Assembly: GCA_030847615.1 (NCBI GenBank)
Contig: JAUMIR010000001.1
Coordinates: 178,827,001-178,891,000 of the forward strand
Length of the DNA stretch: 64,000 nucleotides
Source: Gambelia wislizenii
Lineage: Eukaryota > Chordata > Lepidosauria > Squamata > Crotaphytidae
Reading direction: 5' to 3'
The notes under the pieces were generated by a model. The model was not told the DNA's origin, made no database searches, and saw nothing but the letters and a program-made list of their open reading frames with translations. Both the position numbers and the translations under genes were made by a program. This document shows, in pieces, positions 1 to 10,429 of the stretch (position 1 is the first letter of the stretch; the number at the start of each line of letters is the position of its first letter).

Positions 1-600
1 TTCACATCTTCCTCCCATAATCGCTTTAAATATATCCTTTGTCTTTTTTATCCTTATTTTTTATCAATATTTTATATAATTCACTTGTAATACCTTTCAA
101 ACTTTCATTATCATCCATCTTTTCACCTTTTCCCCCAAATTTTCAAATTTTGTGAATTCCCTTGTTTCTTTATGATTCTTCTTTCCAATTTTTAATCCAC
201 TCTTCTAACTGTATGTAATTAAACCATGAAATTTTCATTCCATACAATTTCTCTCTTATACTCCCTTTCTCACTCATCCATCCTATCCATCCCTCTATTT
301 TGTCTAGTCCTCCTTTCTTTAATTCTTTCCCATTTTTTCCTTCAAATTATTTGGGAATTCTTTTTCCCATTATAACCTGTGTTAATACTGAATCAATAGG
401 CAAACATTCTCTCTTATATTTATACCATATTTCCCATATATTTTGCAGAAATGGGTCCTCAATTCCTTTAATTTCCTTTTTTGTAAAATTCAAACTGCAA
501 TTATCTCCTCAATTAACATTTCTTAGTAGTTCACAGCCATAAATCTTCCCTCAAAAATTCTCCTCATGTCTTTTTGAGGGGAAGTTATTAATTTAATTCC
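1..600 (-). mobile_element. L1 LINE fragment (ORF2, downstream of RT)
   Basis: Read on the minus strand, this A-rich stretch gives broken peptide segments typical of the region of L1 ORF2 between the reverse transcriptase and the C-terminus, for example NPFLQNIWEIWYKYKREC-like, VIMGKRIP and KISWFNYIQLEEWIKNW. Several frameshifts and stops interrupt it, so it is a relic. The plus-strand sequence is strongly T- and C-rich, as expected for the complement of a squamate L1. It runs off the left edge of the window, and its inner boundary near 540-600 is approximate. It covers a part of ORF2 that is missing from the L1 at 47-58 kb, so the two pieces are not duplicates. Confidence 0.7.
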
Positions 601-654
601 ATTACCTTGAGCACCCGTCCTGGGAATTGTCCTTACGCCATGGAAGCTAGCTCC

Positions 655-815
655 TCCCCTCACCATGGAAACATCTTATGGAATCCCAGGTTTCTAGTTT
701 GAGGAGGCATTGAAGCTCTCTGGCTGAGAATTCTAAATGCCCCTCCTTAATACCTAAATCCCAATCCCAGGATTCTATAGGATGTTGCCAAGGCATTTAA
801 AGTGGAATCATACCA
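655..815. repeat. Palindromic MITE, family A (decayed)
   Basis: A decayed copy of a palindromic MITE that recurs in this window near 3.9, 6.7, 25, 27 and 37 kb. Its hallmarks are a half reading ATGGAATCCCAGG, a central AGCTCTCTGGC motif, then the complementary half CCCAGGATTCTATAGG followed by TTTAAAGTGGAAT. It has no coding capacity. The terminal motifs are too worn to set exact ends. Confidence 0.6.
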
Positions 816-829
816 CCATACCTGTGTAT

Positions 830-1904
830 TGTGAATAGGCCTCTGGTCTCCTAAGTTTCATACACAACACAGATGTCAGAAAGAGCATGAAGTAGTAGAA
901 AGGTGTACGTTAAACAGCCACCACTTCAGGAGGGCAATTTCTCATCTGTTGTATATTTCAATGAGTGCTTCATATAGATATTATGAAGGACATTACTCTT
1001 TATTTTAAGAAAGGTAATCTGTCCTTAAATAAGCAGAAATATATCCAGTCCCTTCTAAGAACCCCTTTTCATATAGAATATAATAATGGAAAATTCCAAA
1101 ACAATTCTTTTCTTCTCCTGCAGTGGTTGGAAATGAAATCTCCCCTCACAATTACTGAACAGCAGGTGAGACATCACTCTTTTCACTCTGTAAGTCTGAG
1201 AGATCAGCATGGAACTGGCTGAACGTAACTAGGTATAGATTTCCTTTTAGCAAATTAAAATCTAGATCTTTTAAGGAAAACACAAAACATTCTTTTTAAA
1301 AGAGAAGCATACATACCTGTAAGAATTCTGTTTTACCTACACTTAGTTTTTAAGTGCTTCTGCATTCCCTTTTTCCCACCCCACAGAGCCGGATAACTGT
1401 GAACCAAAATGTCTGTTTGCATATTTCTGTACCAGCTCTCTTTAGCTGGTAGGCCAGAACCCATAAGCTGGCTGCTCTTGGTTTAAGGTAAGTCCAGTAA
1501 CACCATCCCCACTTTCTCTAAGGGTTCTTTTTTTAAGGAGAAAGATGGAGCAGGCATAGATAGCAAGAGAAATTGAGTGGGGCAAGAAGAGAAGAGAAAG
1601 ACATGGTGGATTTTTTTAAAAAAATGCACCACGATTGCCATGTTGCAGAATGGAGTTAAAGAAACAACCCAATGGAGATGAGTTATCCCTACCCACATGA
1701 TCTGGATGGCATGAGCCAGCAGGGGCTATGGAAGGGTTAAATGATGTGCCACTTCATGTTGTGCCCACTAAGGACTGCTCTGATCATTATGAAACTCCAA
1801 CAAGAGAAGCCATCAAGATCTGAAACTCCATGAATGAAGCCGTGCACAAGAAATGGGGGGTCCCTTCTCATACCCAGTACAGCCAGTGAGTTCCCACCAC
1901 AGGT
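830..1904. other. No recognisable feature
   Basis: Unique-looking, moderately AT-rich sequence. Short open frames (965-1222 plus, 1483-1698 minus) show no family motifs and no convincing splice context. I see no gene or repeat that I can name. Confidence 0.5.
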
Positions 1905-2328
1905 GAATCGAGCCTGTGCAATGGATTTTTCTGGTGGTGCGCAGTGTGCACAGAACTGGCCTCACCCTTTAAACCAAAGGTTCATCTGTGGCCTTGCAAG
2001 CATGGATGGTAGCAGCGAGGTCCTCAGGTCGTAGGTTTGATTAGAGTTCCCTTCTCTTAGATGGTTGAACTTACAGGGTTGGACGAGCACCATCTGCCCG
2101 GGTTTGGGATTAGAGTTTTCCTTCTCCTAGGACGGTTGCCACAAGGCTAGAGAGCCCATCCTGCCCTTTGACGTTCTTTGTCAGACCCTTCGGTTTTGAC
2201 CTGTCTGGCATGGGAGACCCTACCAGTGGCTATTATGCCACCTCCAGCATAGCTCAAAACATCGTTAGGGTACGCAAGCCTCTCTCCCACGACAAGGGGG
2301 CGTCAATGGAGAGGACAGGTGAATGATG
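1905..2328 (-). mobile_element. LINE-A copy holding only the 5' UTR end
   Basis: This stretch is the reverse complement of the 5' UTR of the LINE at 50,361-54,376. It includes the segment with GTCGTGGGAGAGAGGCTTGC, the AGGGCAGGATGGGCTCTC stretch and the CGTCCTAGGAGAAGG motif, and it reaches the same 5' boundary (CCTCTCCATTGACGCC). Similarity stops near 1,905 where the intact copy continues into coding sequence. Most LINE insertions lose the 5' end, whereas this one keeps the 5' end and lacks everything downstream. It could be a deletion derivative, a recombination product or a short non-autonomous element built on the LINE 5' end. Confidence 0.8.
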
Positions 2329-2514
2329 CCAACTAAAATGGATATGGTCTCATCTTCACAAACCACACATTGTCCCCCCCTCCCTTTCTGGGGGATAATA
2401 CATCTTCCTGATCTTTATATCAAATGTTCTTGAGCTTGTCAGAGTGGCTTTTGAGCAGACTGTGAAACAACCATGCAACTGTGGATTTGATCAAACTAGC
2501 CCCTTAGAACAGTC

Positions 2515-3040
2515 ATTTGCTGGCATAAAAAAAACCCCATTTTTATGCTGGCAAAAGAAAGCTCCCCCTCCCCCTCCTTTCCCGGCAAAGGCAGCTCCAG
2601 CAATAAAGAGGAAGTGAATGGAGCCCTGTTCACTTCCTCACTCAAAATCCAGTGAGACTTTGTCACACGGGAAATTCAAAAATAAAAGGACAAATAAAGC
2701 ATTTAAAGTTTTAAAAAGCACACGCACACACACACACACACTTTAAAAGTCCCAAGTAACCCAGGGAGGTTCATAAAAAGAGCAACACTTGCCTGGATGT
2801 CCTGATCTCACCTGGAAGTGTTCACGCTGGGCTGGCCATCCTCACTGCAGTCACGAGAATGGCCTGAGGTTTCGCACAGCGGCAGGAGGATCTATTGACA
2901 GCTTAAGCCATCAATTAAAAGGGATGTGTTTGGGGCTGATTTTAACTGCAAAAGGGCTATGTCATCTGATCCATGCACCCTTTCACAGTTATATGGCATC
3001 ATTATGATGCCGTATTTTGAGTGTCTGATAAAGTCCTGTC
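2515..3040 (+). repeat. Hairpin-ended repeat, family H, copy 1
   Basis: One of four related elements (others at 6.95, 40.3 and 59.35 kb). Shared blocks with copy 2 include CCCTGTTCACTTCCT, GGGAAATTCAAAAATAAA and TCTCACCTGGAAGTGTT. Close to the left end lies an imperfect stem-loop (2,518-2,558, TGCTGGCATAAAAA pairing with TTTTTATGCTGGCA). Near the right end is a second (AACTGCAAAAGGG at 2,944 with CCCTTTCACAGTT), followed by a small palindrome GGCATCATTATGATGCC. A (CA)n run at 2,719-2,741 sits inside. There are no coding features. It is probably a non-autonomous DNA transposon, class unknown. Confidence 0.6.
2719..2741. repeat. (CA)n microsatellite
   Basis: A short imperfect CA dinucleotide run inside the family H repeat. 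It is absent from the equivalent position of the other copies. Confidence 0.9.
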
Positions 3041-3331
3041 ATTACTATTGTGGTCAACTGCACAAACCTATGATATTTTTTCATTAATGATTTTAATCAG
3101 CCTTTTTCAAGGCTTTTTTTTTCATCAAGAAAGTCAATCAAGTCTATTTCATCAATCAGGCACCCCTTCTGTGCTTGATGTGTGTGCTTTGATTCACAAA
3201 GGGAAAAGACATTAGCTGTGATGTCCAGCCAGGACTATTTAAATCTCCCCTGCATTTTCCTTTGTTTTCTTGTCAAGGCCTTAGCATGTCTGAGTATAGG
3301 AATACTCCATTGTATTAGACTTGTGGGAGGA

Positions 3332-3849
3332 GCTAAGAATTCCCCTGCATTTTTCTAGGTTTTGGTTTGTTCCTTCCCAGCAAGCTCTGTTTTACCTAGA
3401 AGCTTTTTAGTTCTTTTGAGCAGTCTTTGCTGTGAGCTTGCAGAGAGCAGTTCTGGTGGCAAACAGGCCCAGACAGCCGGGAAGGGCATTTCTTACACCA
3501 TCAGCCAAATTAGTTACCAATAGTCATCAGCCAAATTAGTTGCCAATAACAAAGGAATCAGGAGCTGAAAGACCCTGCACCAGCTCCATTGAGTGAGGAG
3601 ATCAAACCCAGAGAGATGCCACCCTGAAGACTGCTGAAACTCCAACTGTAAAGTACCTTTCATTTCAAGCCTTTTAGAGCTGGGGAGGAGAAAGCCCTTT
3701 TCTTTTGTTCTTTAAAATAAACTTCCCCCTTTTTTGAACTGGATATTCAGCATCAGAGCCTTTTTGGGTAAAGGAGTTTGATCTCACCAGGGTACTGGCA
3801 TCGCACACCCAAACCTGCCACCACCTTTAGTTGGGTGTGTCTTCACAGT
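3332..3849 (+). repeat. Possible solo LTR
   Basis: A block of about 520 bases starting TGTGGGAGGAGC and ending GTCTTCACA has the TG...CA ends of an LTR. An AATAAA signal at about 3,716 lies in a pyrimidine-rich context, as at the U3-R boundary. A 24-base unit (CATCAGCCAAATTAGTT) is repeated in tandem at about 3,500-3,545. No internal retroviral coding sequence flanks it. I could not find a convincing target-site duplication, so an LTR identity is an inference. Confidence 0.4.
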
Positions 3850-3917
3850 CTTACACAGGGAGATTGTTTTGCACAGATTACAGAAACCTCATCAAAATCA
3901 AAGGAATCTTTGGCTGG

Positions 3918-4129
3918 ACACACTGTAGAAATAATGCCATTTGACAACACTTTAACTATCATAGGTCCAGTCTATGGAATCCTGGGATTTGTACAGTAGT
4001 TTGTTGTGACACCAGAGCTCTCTGGCAGAGAAGGCTAAATATCTCACAATACTGCAAATCCCAGAATTCCATAGCATTGAGCAGTGACAGTTAAAGTGAT
4101 GTGAAACTGCATTATTTCTGCAGTGTGTC
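3918..4129. repeat. Palindromic MITE, family A (full length)
   Basis: The best-preserved member of the family. Terminal inverted repeats read ACACACTGTAGAAATAATGC on the left and its near complement (GCATTATTTCTGCAGTGTGT) on the right. The interior folds back: TCTATGGAATCCTGGGATTTG pairs with CAAATCCCAGAATTCCATAG, and CTTTAACTATCATAG with CAGTGACAGTTAAAG. The centre holds CCAGAGCTCTCTGGC. It has no coding capacity and is a typical small DNA-transposon derivative. The autonomous partner is not visible here. Confidence 0.75.
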
Positions 4130-4724
4130 AGTAGACTTTGCCTTGTTCTCATCTTGGAGGTGAGAACTCTCATAGATGCTGGCAATTTCTTGCACTCTGC
4201 TCTTGATGTTTTGAGGCAGACAGTAAGCAAAAGGGTTAAGAGTAGAGGTAAGAAAGAGAGGTGACAACAGGGTTCTTCTAGGAAAGGATTATGAGGAATG
4301 GACAGCAAGTCAGAGAAACTCTGAGTAAACTTTGAAACACACTGTGAAGCTGACCAAGAACCTAGGCCCAGGCCCTAAATCTAATAGCTTTCTATGACTT
4401 CTTGTGCAACACCCCAACTGTGTAAGTTAGTGACTTACTACTGTTACTTCATGCACTCTCTAGAGCAAAAATGTCACAGGCTATAGAATTGGGGGAACTA
4501 TTTTGTTTTTAAGTAGAACATTGGGACAAACCAACTAGGGTCTGGTGCAAAGTAATTCTGAGGCCAGAAAACGGTGAATCACTCAGGGATCTACCATACT
4601 TCTTTCCTTTTCTGATCTAGATCCAGATCAAACAACTTGATTCAATTGTAATGATTGATTTGACTGTAATAGTTCATTCTCTCAATGAAGTCTACTCCTA
4701 TACTATACAGTACTTGCCACCAAA

Positions 4725-4947
4725 GGCCAGATCCACACAACATGAAAAATCCAGTTTAAAACTGGATTATTTGCCATGGCTCCTTCCTATGGAAACCTGG
4801 GATTTGTACTTTGGTGAGGCACCTGCACTCTTTGGCAGAGAAGGCTAAAGGCATTTAAAAACTACAAATCCCAGCATTCAATAGGAAGGAGCCATAGCAA
4901 ATAATCCAGTTTCAAACTGGATTATTTGTGTAGTGTGGATTTGGCCC
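4725..4947. repeat. Palindromic MITE, family B
   Basis: Terminal inverted repeats read GGCCAGATCCACAC on the left and GTGTGGATTTGGCC on the right, with a subterminal AAACTGGATTATTTG arm that pairs with its complement about 160 bases away. The interior shares the TGGGATTTGTA / TACAAATCCCA fold and the TTTGGCAGAGAAGGCTAAA centre with family A, so A and B share a core but have different ends. Confidence 0.7.
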
Positions 4948-6658
4948 TAATCTCACCACTTTAATTGAAGTGCATTGTAGAATTAATGGCAGGCACAACA
5001 TGTCCATGCAAAAGATCCCAATATTTCTGATTCACTGGCAGCGCATGTACAAATGTGAGTTTGCACACATGTATGAATGAGGACATTTGAGTAAGCAAGA
5101 AAAATCAAATGTCTTGTTCACTTGTTTACCTTTTTTTTTTGACGAAAGGAAAAAGTCCACAGGGGGGCTTACAATAAAGATAATAAAGTGCAGCATTCAA
5201 TCAACACCAGCATTAGAAGAAATAAAACACAATTACAAAACAACAAAAAAGTAGTATATACAAGCATTTAAACTCCCAGAAACATAGGACATGGAGATGT
5301 GGAGAAATAAAACAACACACTTTGTGGCTCTTTTAAGTAGGCCAATGGTGTTGATCAGGCATAATTCCTTCATTAAACTGAATGGAACATGGCTGTAAAC
5401 AGTTTATTATGTAAGACTGATCAAACGGTTATTATTAACAATCTCTATAATAATTCTCCAGAAAGTGTGAATGAATGACTCACTAATGACTGTGGAACTG
5501 TGCTGAATATAGCATCTGAGGAAGTCATTAGCACCTACAAACCTCAATCACCACTTGCAGAAAGTAATCTGTTCCCAAACCATTACCATGCCTGAAATTG
5601 TTTAGCTCCCTGTTTGTAGGCTAGATTTGTAAAATAGACTTTGGCACTCCCTTGGACTATGTGTAAAATGTAGGATAATTCCCTATATGAATACTTGATT
5701 GAATTACTTTCAAATTGCCACTTTGTGGAGAAAATGATATCGGAGATTGGCAGGTGGTGACCATTCTGAGCGGCTAGCAGGTTCTATCTGAGTTTGCTGG
5801 TTGATTGCCTGCTTAGTTATTTCCTGGTGATGACAGCTATGTATTTCAAAATGTGATAAATCATAGTAATAAAAGTTTAAGGATAAACTCTTGCTGCTAC
5901 AAGAAATCACATTTACCAGTTACTTATTGCAAATAACTGGGTGGATGAAATGATAATGTATTTCTTTGCTCCTTACAGTATCTATGGTTTTATTGCTTCA
6001 TGTAGCTACATTTTGTAATGGCTTTCCTTACCTTTAATGAGAATTTTTATTTCTTTATCCTTGTGAGGTTTGATGAATTGAGCAGACCTTGGAGTAATAT
6101 CTTTTGGCCCAATGAGATAAGCATATGAAAATGCTGCCTCTTTAATGATGCACTTTCTGTTTGGAAGCTACCTTCCTGGTATGATCTCATCTGGGAGCAA
6201 TCTTGCACTACCTTTTGTACCTGAGTACAGAATACATGCACGGCATTAGATAATAATGACAGTTCACTCACAGGCAGGAATTGGCACATTTTCCCTTTAA
6301 AATCCATTGATTGACACCTATCCACTGGCAACTGATATGGTGTGTTCAATAGGTGTATGGTCTTATATGGCAGATACAAGAATGACCTAAAAATTACCTG
6401 TCTCAGCTCTTATGACAGCCATGAACTTGCGAGGTGACATTAAACCACCATTGCTCACCTAACCTCCCTGTTCTTCTGCAATATGGGAAAGATAATACTG
6501 ATATATTGATATACCTAACAGAACGGAGGAGTAGGACAGTTGGGGAATAATAAGATAACTCACCTGGCCCTAGCTCCAAAAGGGCTTTCTGCAAGGCCTG
6601 ATAGTCACATAGGCTAATCATCCATGCCATTCTTTTGCTCTTTGGTGACTGAGGCTGC
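4948..6658. other. No recognisable feature
   Basis: Mostly unique-looking sequence. The stretch after the T-run at about 5,132 (TTTGACGAAAGG...GCTTACAATAAAG) resembles a worn SINE or LINE 3' end in reverse, which I cannot assign. The minus-strand open frame 6,047-6,379 (110 residues) and that at 6,403-6,705 show no domain I recognise. Confidence 0.4.
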
Positions 6659-6800
6659 TGCCACACTACAGAAATAATGCAACTTGACATCGCTTTAACT
6701 ATCATGGCTCCATCCTATGGAACCTTGGGATCTTTAGTTTGTTGTGGCACCAGAGCTCTCTGACAGAGAAAACTAAATATCTCACAAAATAACAAATCCC
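6659..6800. repeat. Palindromic MITE, family A (left half)
   Basis: It begins with CCACACTACAGAAATAATGC and runs through the ATCCTATGGAACC and AGAGCTCTCTGACAGAG segments to AACAAATCCCA, where the second half is replaced by a T-rich tract. The copy is truncated shortly after its centre. Confidence 0.7.
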
Positions 6801-6934
6801 ATTTTTTTCCTTTTTTTTTTAGTATTTGGTCAGTGGGTAATGGTCAGCATGATAGAACAAGGGACCTTCTCACTCACCCCTCAGTACCAAATACTATTTC
6901 AAAGCCCCACCCCCACTGTATACTGAAGACTTTG

Positions 6935-7480
6935 TCAGATGATCCCCTTTAAACATTCTTTTGCCGTTATTAAAAAAAAATCTTTTGCCGGCAAAAGAAT
7001 GCCCTCCATTGCACTTACCTCTAATCCTGGCAGAAGGCTTCCCCAGCAACAAAGAGGAAGAGAACAAAGCCCTGTTCACTTCCTTGTTTGAAATCCCACG
7101 AGACTTCATAGCATGGGAAATTCAAAAATAAAACTCAAAAAGTTAGAAAAAGCACATACACTTATTTTAAAACTTCCAAGTAAACCAGGGAAGGTTTTAA
7201 AAAGTGTGTCACTTATTTGGATGTTGCGATCTCACCTGGAAGTGTTTGCACTAGACTCGCCATTGATGCTGCATTCATGTGAATTAAATAGCCTGAGGTT
7301 TCACACGCCAGCAATACTAGCACCAAAACAGGATGGGCGATCTATTCATGGCTCGGCCCATCAGTAAAATGAAATGCCAAAATAACAACAGCAGAACACA
7401 AAAGGATGATGTTGTGTGATATTGGCTTCCTTTTGCATTCTGCTGTTGTTATTGTGGTGCCATATTAGCTGCATCTGATA
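6935..7480 (+). repeat. Hairpin-ended repeat, family H, copy 2
   Basis: Same orientation as copy 1, and colinear over the middle (GAGGAAG, CCCTGTTCACTTCCT, GGGAAATTCAAAAATAAA, CACCTGGAAGTGTT, CCTGAGGTTTCACA). The left stem-loop has arms CATTCTTTTGCC (6,954-6,965) and GGCAAAAGAATG (6,990-7,001), a perfect 12-bp stem. The right stem-loop has 25-base arms at 7,381-7,405 and 7,429-7,453 with 23 of 25 positions pairing. The outer edges carry TGTCAGATGAT on the left and CATCTGATAAT on the right. It has no coding capacity. Confidence 0.65.
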
Positions 7481-7589
7481 ATCTCCACATACTCACTGAT
7501 GCAATAAACAGTTGGACTTCAGTTTCTTAACCTCTTCGATTAATTTTTTACTGGCATAATGTGAGGAAAATGCTGTCATGTATGAAGTG

Positions 7590-7590
<1 letters not shown>

Positions 7591-7628
<38 letters not shown>
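7591..7628. repeat. (TA)n(TG)n microsatellite
   Basis: A compound run of TA then TG dinucleotides. On the minus strand it interrupts the end of the tyrosine-recombinase relic, which is why that frame trails into a His-Thr repeat. Confidence 0.95.
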
Positions 7629-8135
7629 CTCAAAGACCCACCTGATTGGCACATCCGTGAAGCTACCAAAAACTCACTCACAAAAGGTGCATCAAAGAAG
7701 GCAGTGAAAGTAGCTGCATGAAATAATAAGGGTTCAGAGAGTTGGTTTCAAGTATCTGCCATGTACCCTGTAGGCTCCTCAGCATGATAAGTGACATAGG
7801 TTCCCATGTCTCCTGGACTTTGCCAGCTACTGTTGTCCAGCCCTCCAGCATCTTCCTCAAGCAGAAATCAATAGCATACCTCTGCAACTTAGTTCAAAAG
7901 GCAAGAATAGCAAGTTACCCTCAGCTGAATTCCTTTGCAGACTCTTTGCACTTACTTCAACCAGGAAGACTCTACATACCCTATTATAGCTATCCCTGGT
8001 GCTTGGTGCCAAAGACAACACAATAGCCCTCATGACCTCACTCCAGGAAGCAGACACTGTTCTGCTGAAATCTGCTGTGATACTGACTAGACTGCTAGAG
8101 CCAGCTAGTGAAACTGCTCCATCTGATTGTGAACA
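7629..8135 (-). pseudogene. Tyrosine recombinase fragment of a DIRS/Ngaro-like retrotransposon
   Basis: Read on the minus strand through several frames, the translation contains LAPSTRDSYNRV, RKMLEGWTTVAG, PMSLIMLRSLQG and, after a frame change, ATFTAFFDA then FVSEFLVASR. In that order these resemble the N-terminal and early catalytic region of YR-type recombinases of vertebrate DIRS/Ngaro elements (SLAPSTRxxY, RKMLEGW, AFFGAFRxSEL). Such enzymes integrate circular cDNA without an endonuclease. At least two frameshifts are present, and the catalytic R-H-R-Y part downstream is missing because the frame runs into the TG repeat. The family call rests on remembered motifs. Confidence 0.5.
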
Positions 8136-8412
8136 GGGAGCCCTGGTGGTGCAGTGGTTAAGTGCCAGTACTGCAGCCACAACATTGTGAGTTTGATCCC
8201 AAGGGCTCCAAGGTTCACTCAGCCTTCCATCCTTTCGTAGGTTGCTAAAATGAGTACCCGGCATGTGGGGGCAATTAGCTAACACACATTGGAAACCTCT
8301 TGGAGAGTGCCTAGTGTGCTATAAAAAGTGGTGTAGATGTATAGGTGCTATTGCTTAACAATTTGTAAGCTGCTCTGAGAGCCTCCATGGCTGAAGAGCA
8401 GGGTATAAATTG
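8136..8412 (+). mobile_element. Sauria SINE
   Basis: A tRNA-derived head starts GGGAGCCCTGGTGGTGCAGTGG and has a B-box-like GTTTGATCCC near 8,191. It continues through the central TAGGTTGCTAAAATGAGTACC block to the 3' tail GTAAGCTGCTCTGAGAGCC ... GCTGAAGAGCAGGGTATAAA. The tail is of the kind mobilised by BovB-type LINEs. A second copy lies at 34.13 kb. This SINE is a marker for squamates. Confidence 0.8.
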
Positions 8413-9452
8413 TTACATCTATGGACTTAGCCCATCAACAAAAGTCACGGATTGCTTTTGCCCTTATGTCTCAAAAGAGTTACAGAAGAGACAGTGTTTA
8501 GCAGAGTTGCAGCAAAAACGTGTGGCTTGGCAAGAATTGCATACATCTGGTAAACAAACAAAGGAGTCCAAAATGCATTTTTGCTTCTTTATTGAAAGTT
8601 AAATAAGTTTCCAAACAAAGTCACATTTTGAATAAAATGAACAGCTAAGACGCAGAGCTCTCATACCTGCTCTGTGTCTCTCAAAGATTTCTTCAAACTG
8701 GTGGAAAATTGTAGCCTACACACACTGGAATTTCCCCCCTCCTTTACAGTAAAAAACTCCCATCAAAACTCAGAGACAAAGAGGTGCCCTGGCCTTTTCT
8801 AACTTATTTTCTAACCTTGAAAACCAGGCACTGACCAGAGCAACCACTGGTGCCCACTTGACTGATTTATAGACTTCAGCAAAGCTAGCTGAGTCTTTTG
8901 CCTAGTGATAAAAATCATCTTCAGGGTCTCATGGATTTTAACTGCAACACCCATTTTCCCGGATATAAATACCTAAACAAACAAACAAACAAACAATTGA
9001 TTAATCCAGTTGTATATCTCACAGTGAACAAGGAATTATACTTGAGTCTTCTAGCCATGAAAGCTTGGACCAGACACATGGCATGAGGGGATGTAGAGAT
9101 GAGCACATTAATGACACTGACTAGGGTCATATTTAAGGACAAATGGACTGACAATTGTGAATTCAGCAGCCCACAACCAAGCTGCCTCCACATTTGGAAA
9201 AGTTCCAAGAGCTACCTCACATGCCTAAAACCTAAACAAACAAACCATGGCACCATTTCCCTGTAAAACAATGTGTGAAGGTCTTCCAAAGCTCCCACTT
9301 AATGTCACCTTTCATCAGTTCCATCTCTAAGCCAAAGTGTCTGATAATCTGAATAGCTGTGTCTAAGGAAGTATAGAAAACCTAGCAATGTTCCTGAAGG
9401 ATTGTGTCCTTTACCAAACTTCCCTTTAGGTAAGGCAAATAATGAATAGATA
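8413..9452. other. No recognisable feature
   Basis: Unique-looking sequence. Only a short (CAAA)n run at 8,973-8,995 stands out. Open frames here are short and show no family signature. Confidence 0.5.
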
Positions 9453-9454
9453 TA

Positions 9455-9680
9455 CAGTTGTCCCTTCATTATTGCTGGGGTTTGGTTCCAGGACCCCCCA
9501 TGGATACCAAAATCAGTGAATACTCAAGTCCCATTATATGCAATGGCATAGCAAAATGGTGGCCCTTATATAAGATGGCAAAATCAAGGTTTGCTTTTGG
9601 GATTTTTTAAAAAGAATATTTCTAAGCCATGAATGCTTATATCTGTGAATACCAAATCCATGGATATGGAGAGACAACTG
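9455..9680. mobile_element. Tc1/mariner (Tigger-like) MITE
   Basis: The ends read CAGTTGTCCCTTC and GAGAGACAACTG, near-perfect inverted repeats, and both sides are flanked by TA (9,453-9,454 and 9,681-9,682), the target duplicated by Tc1/mariner elements. The internal GGTTCCAGGACCCCCCATGGATACC with ATGGATATGG near the other end is the usual pattern of Tigger-type MITEs. There is no transposase. Two relatives lie at 15.88 and 37.25 kb. Confidence 0.8.
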
Positions 9681-9682
9681 TA

Positions 9683-10185
9683 TATTCACCAGGAGTCCTT
9701 TTGGAGCAATACCTAAGTCTCAAACTGGGAACCAGGAGAACAAGGGAGGGACCGACCACTCTTCACTCATGAACCTCCTTGTCAATCTGCTATCTAACTA
9801 TGGATTCCACATGTTCAATAGATTTCAAATTATCATAAACAACAAAAAAAAAGGTGATGTAGAAAATCTGAAAAGGAATATTAAAACCAGACTTAAAACC
9901 ATCACAAACTTCCTCATAGACATTCATCATGTAATTAGCATGCTTAACCAAACTGAACCTGGCATCTTTAAGAAATGGCTATCAAGGTCCTTGCCCCATG
10001 CACCCAAAGTTCTGGATCATACTCTTAGCTTACTGGGCCTTTCTTGGTTGGCAGTTCCAAAAAGAATGAGGACCACTGCAACTGGAGCACTCATGCTCCA
10101 ATTTGCATGGTTGATGTGAACCAAATTGGCAATACACAGAAGGAGCTGTTGTGAGATCTGTATAGGCTTCCCAGCCTGGCCTCCT
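9683..10185. other. No recognisable feature
   Basis: A 116-residue open frame on the plus strand (9,769-10,119) includes FKKWLSRSLPHAPK but matches nothing I know. There is no clear splice context. Confidence 0.4.
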
Positions 10186-10193
10186 GCTGTCAG

Positions 10194-10421
10194 CAGGGCT
10201 GATTTAAGGGCCCTGCAGTACCTGCGCTGTAGGGAGGGGGCTGTCATTGTGGGGGGGGGGCATCGTAATCCTCCTCCTGCAAAAACATTATTAGTAATAA
10301 TCTGAATATCCTGTACTGTGAATAGGTTAGGTTAGGTTAGGTTACATTGACCTGAGATAAACATATGGGCTCCCAAAATAAAGTGTTGCAGGGCCCCCCA
10401 CAATTCCTTAAACTAGTCCTG
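10194..10421 (-). mobile_element. Non-autonomous hAT, family hAT-1, with perfect 8-bp target duplication
   Basis: The ends are CAGGGCTGATTTAAGG and CCTTAAACTAGTCCTG, flanked on both sides by GCTGTCAG (10,186-10,193 and 10,422-10,429). An 8-bp duplication with CAGG-type ends is diagnostic for hAT. Reversed, its left 100 bases (GGGCCCTGCAACACTTTATTTTGG, CATATGTTTATCTCAGGTCA) match the left end of the hAT at 15,763, so both belong to one family. It carries a (GGTTA)4 run at about 10,326-10,346. It has no coding capacity. Confidence 0.85.
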
Positions 10422-10429
10422 GCTGTCAG

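Noticed and set aside
10326..10346. (GGTTA)4 as a possible interstitial telomere
   Set aside because: Vertebrate telomeres are TTAGGG, not TTAGG, and the run lies inside a hAT whose other copy has the same sequence at lower repeat number.
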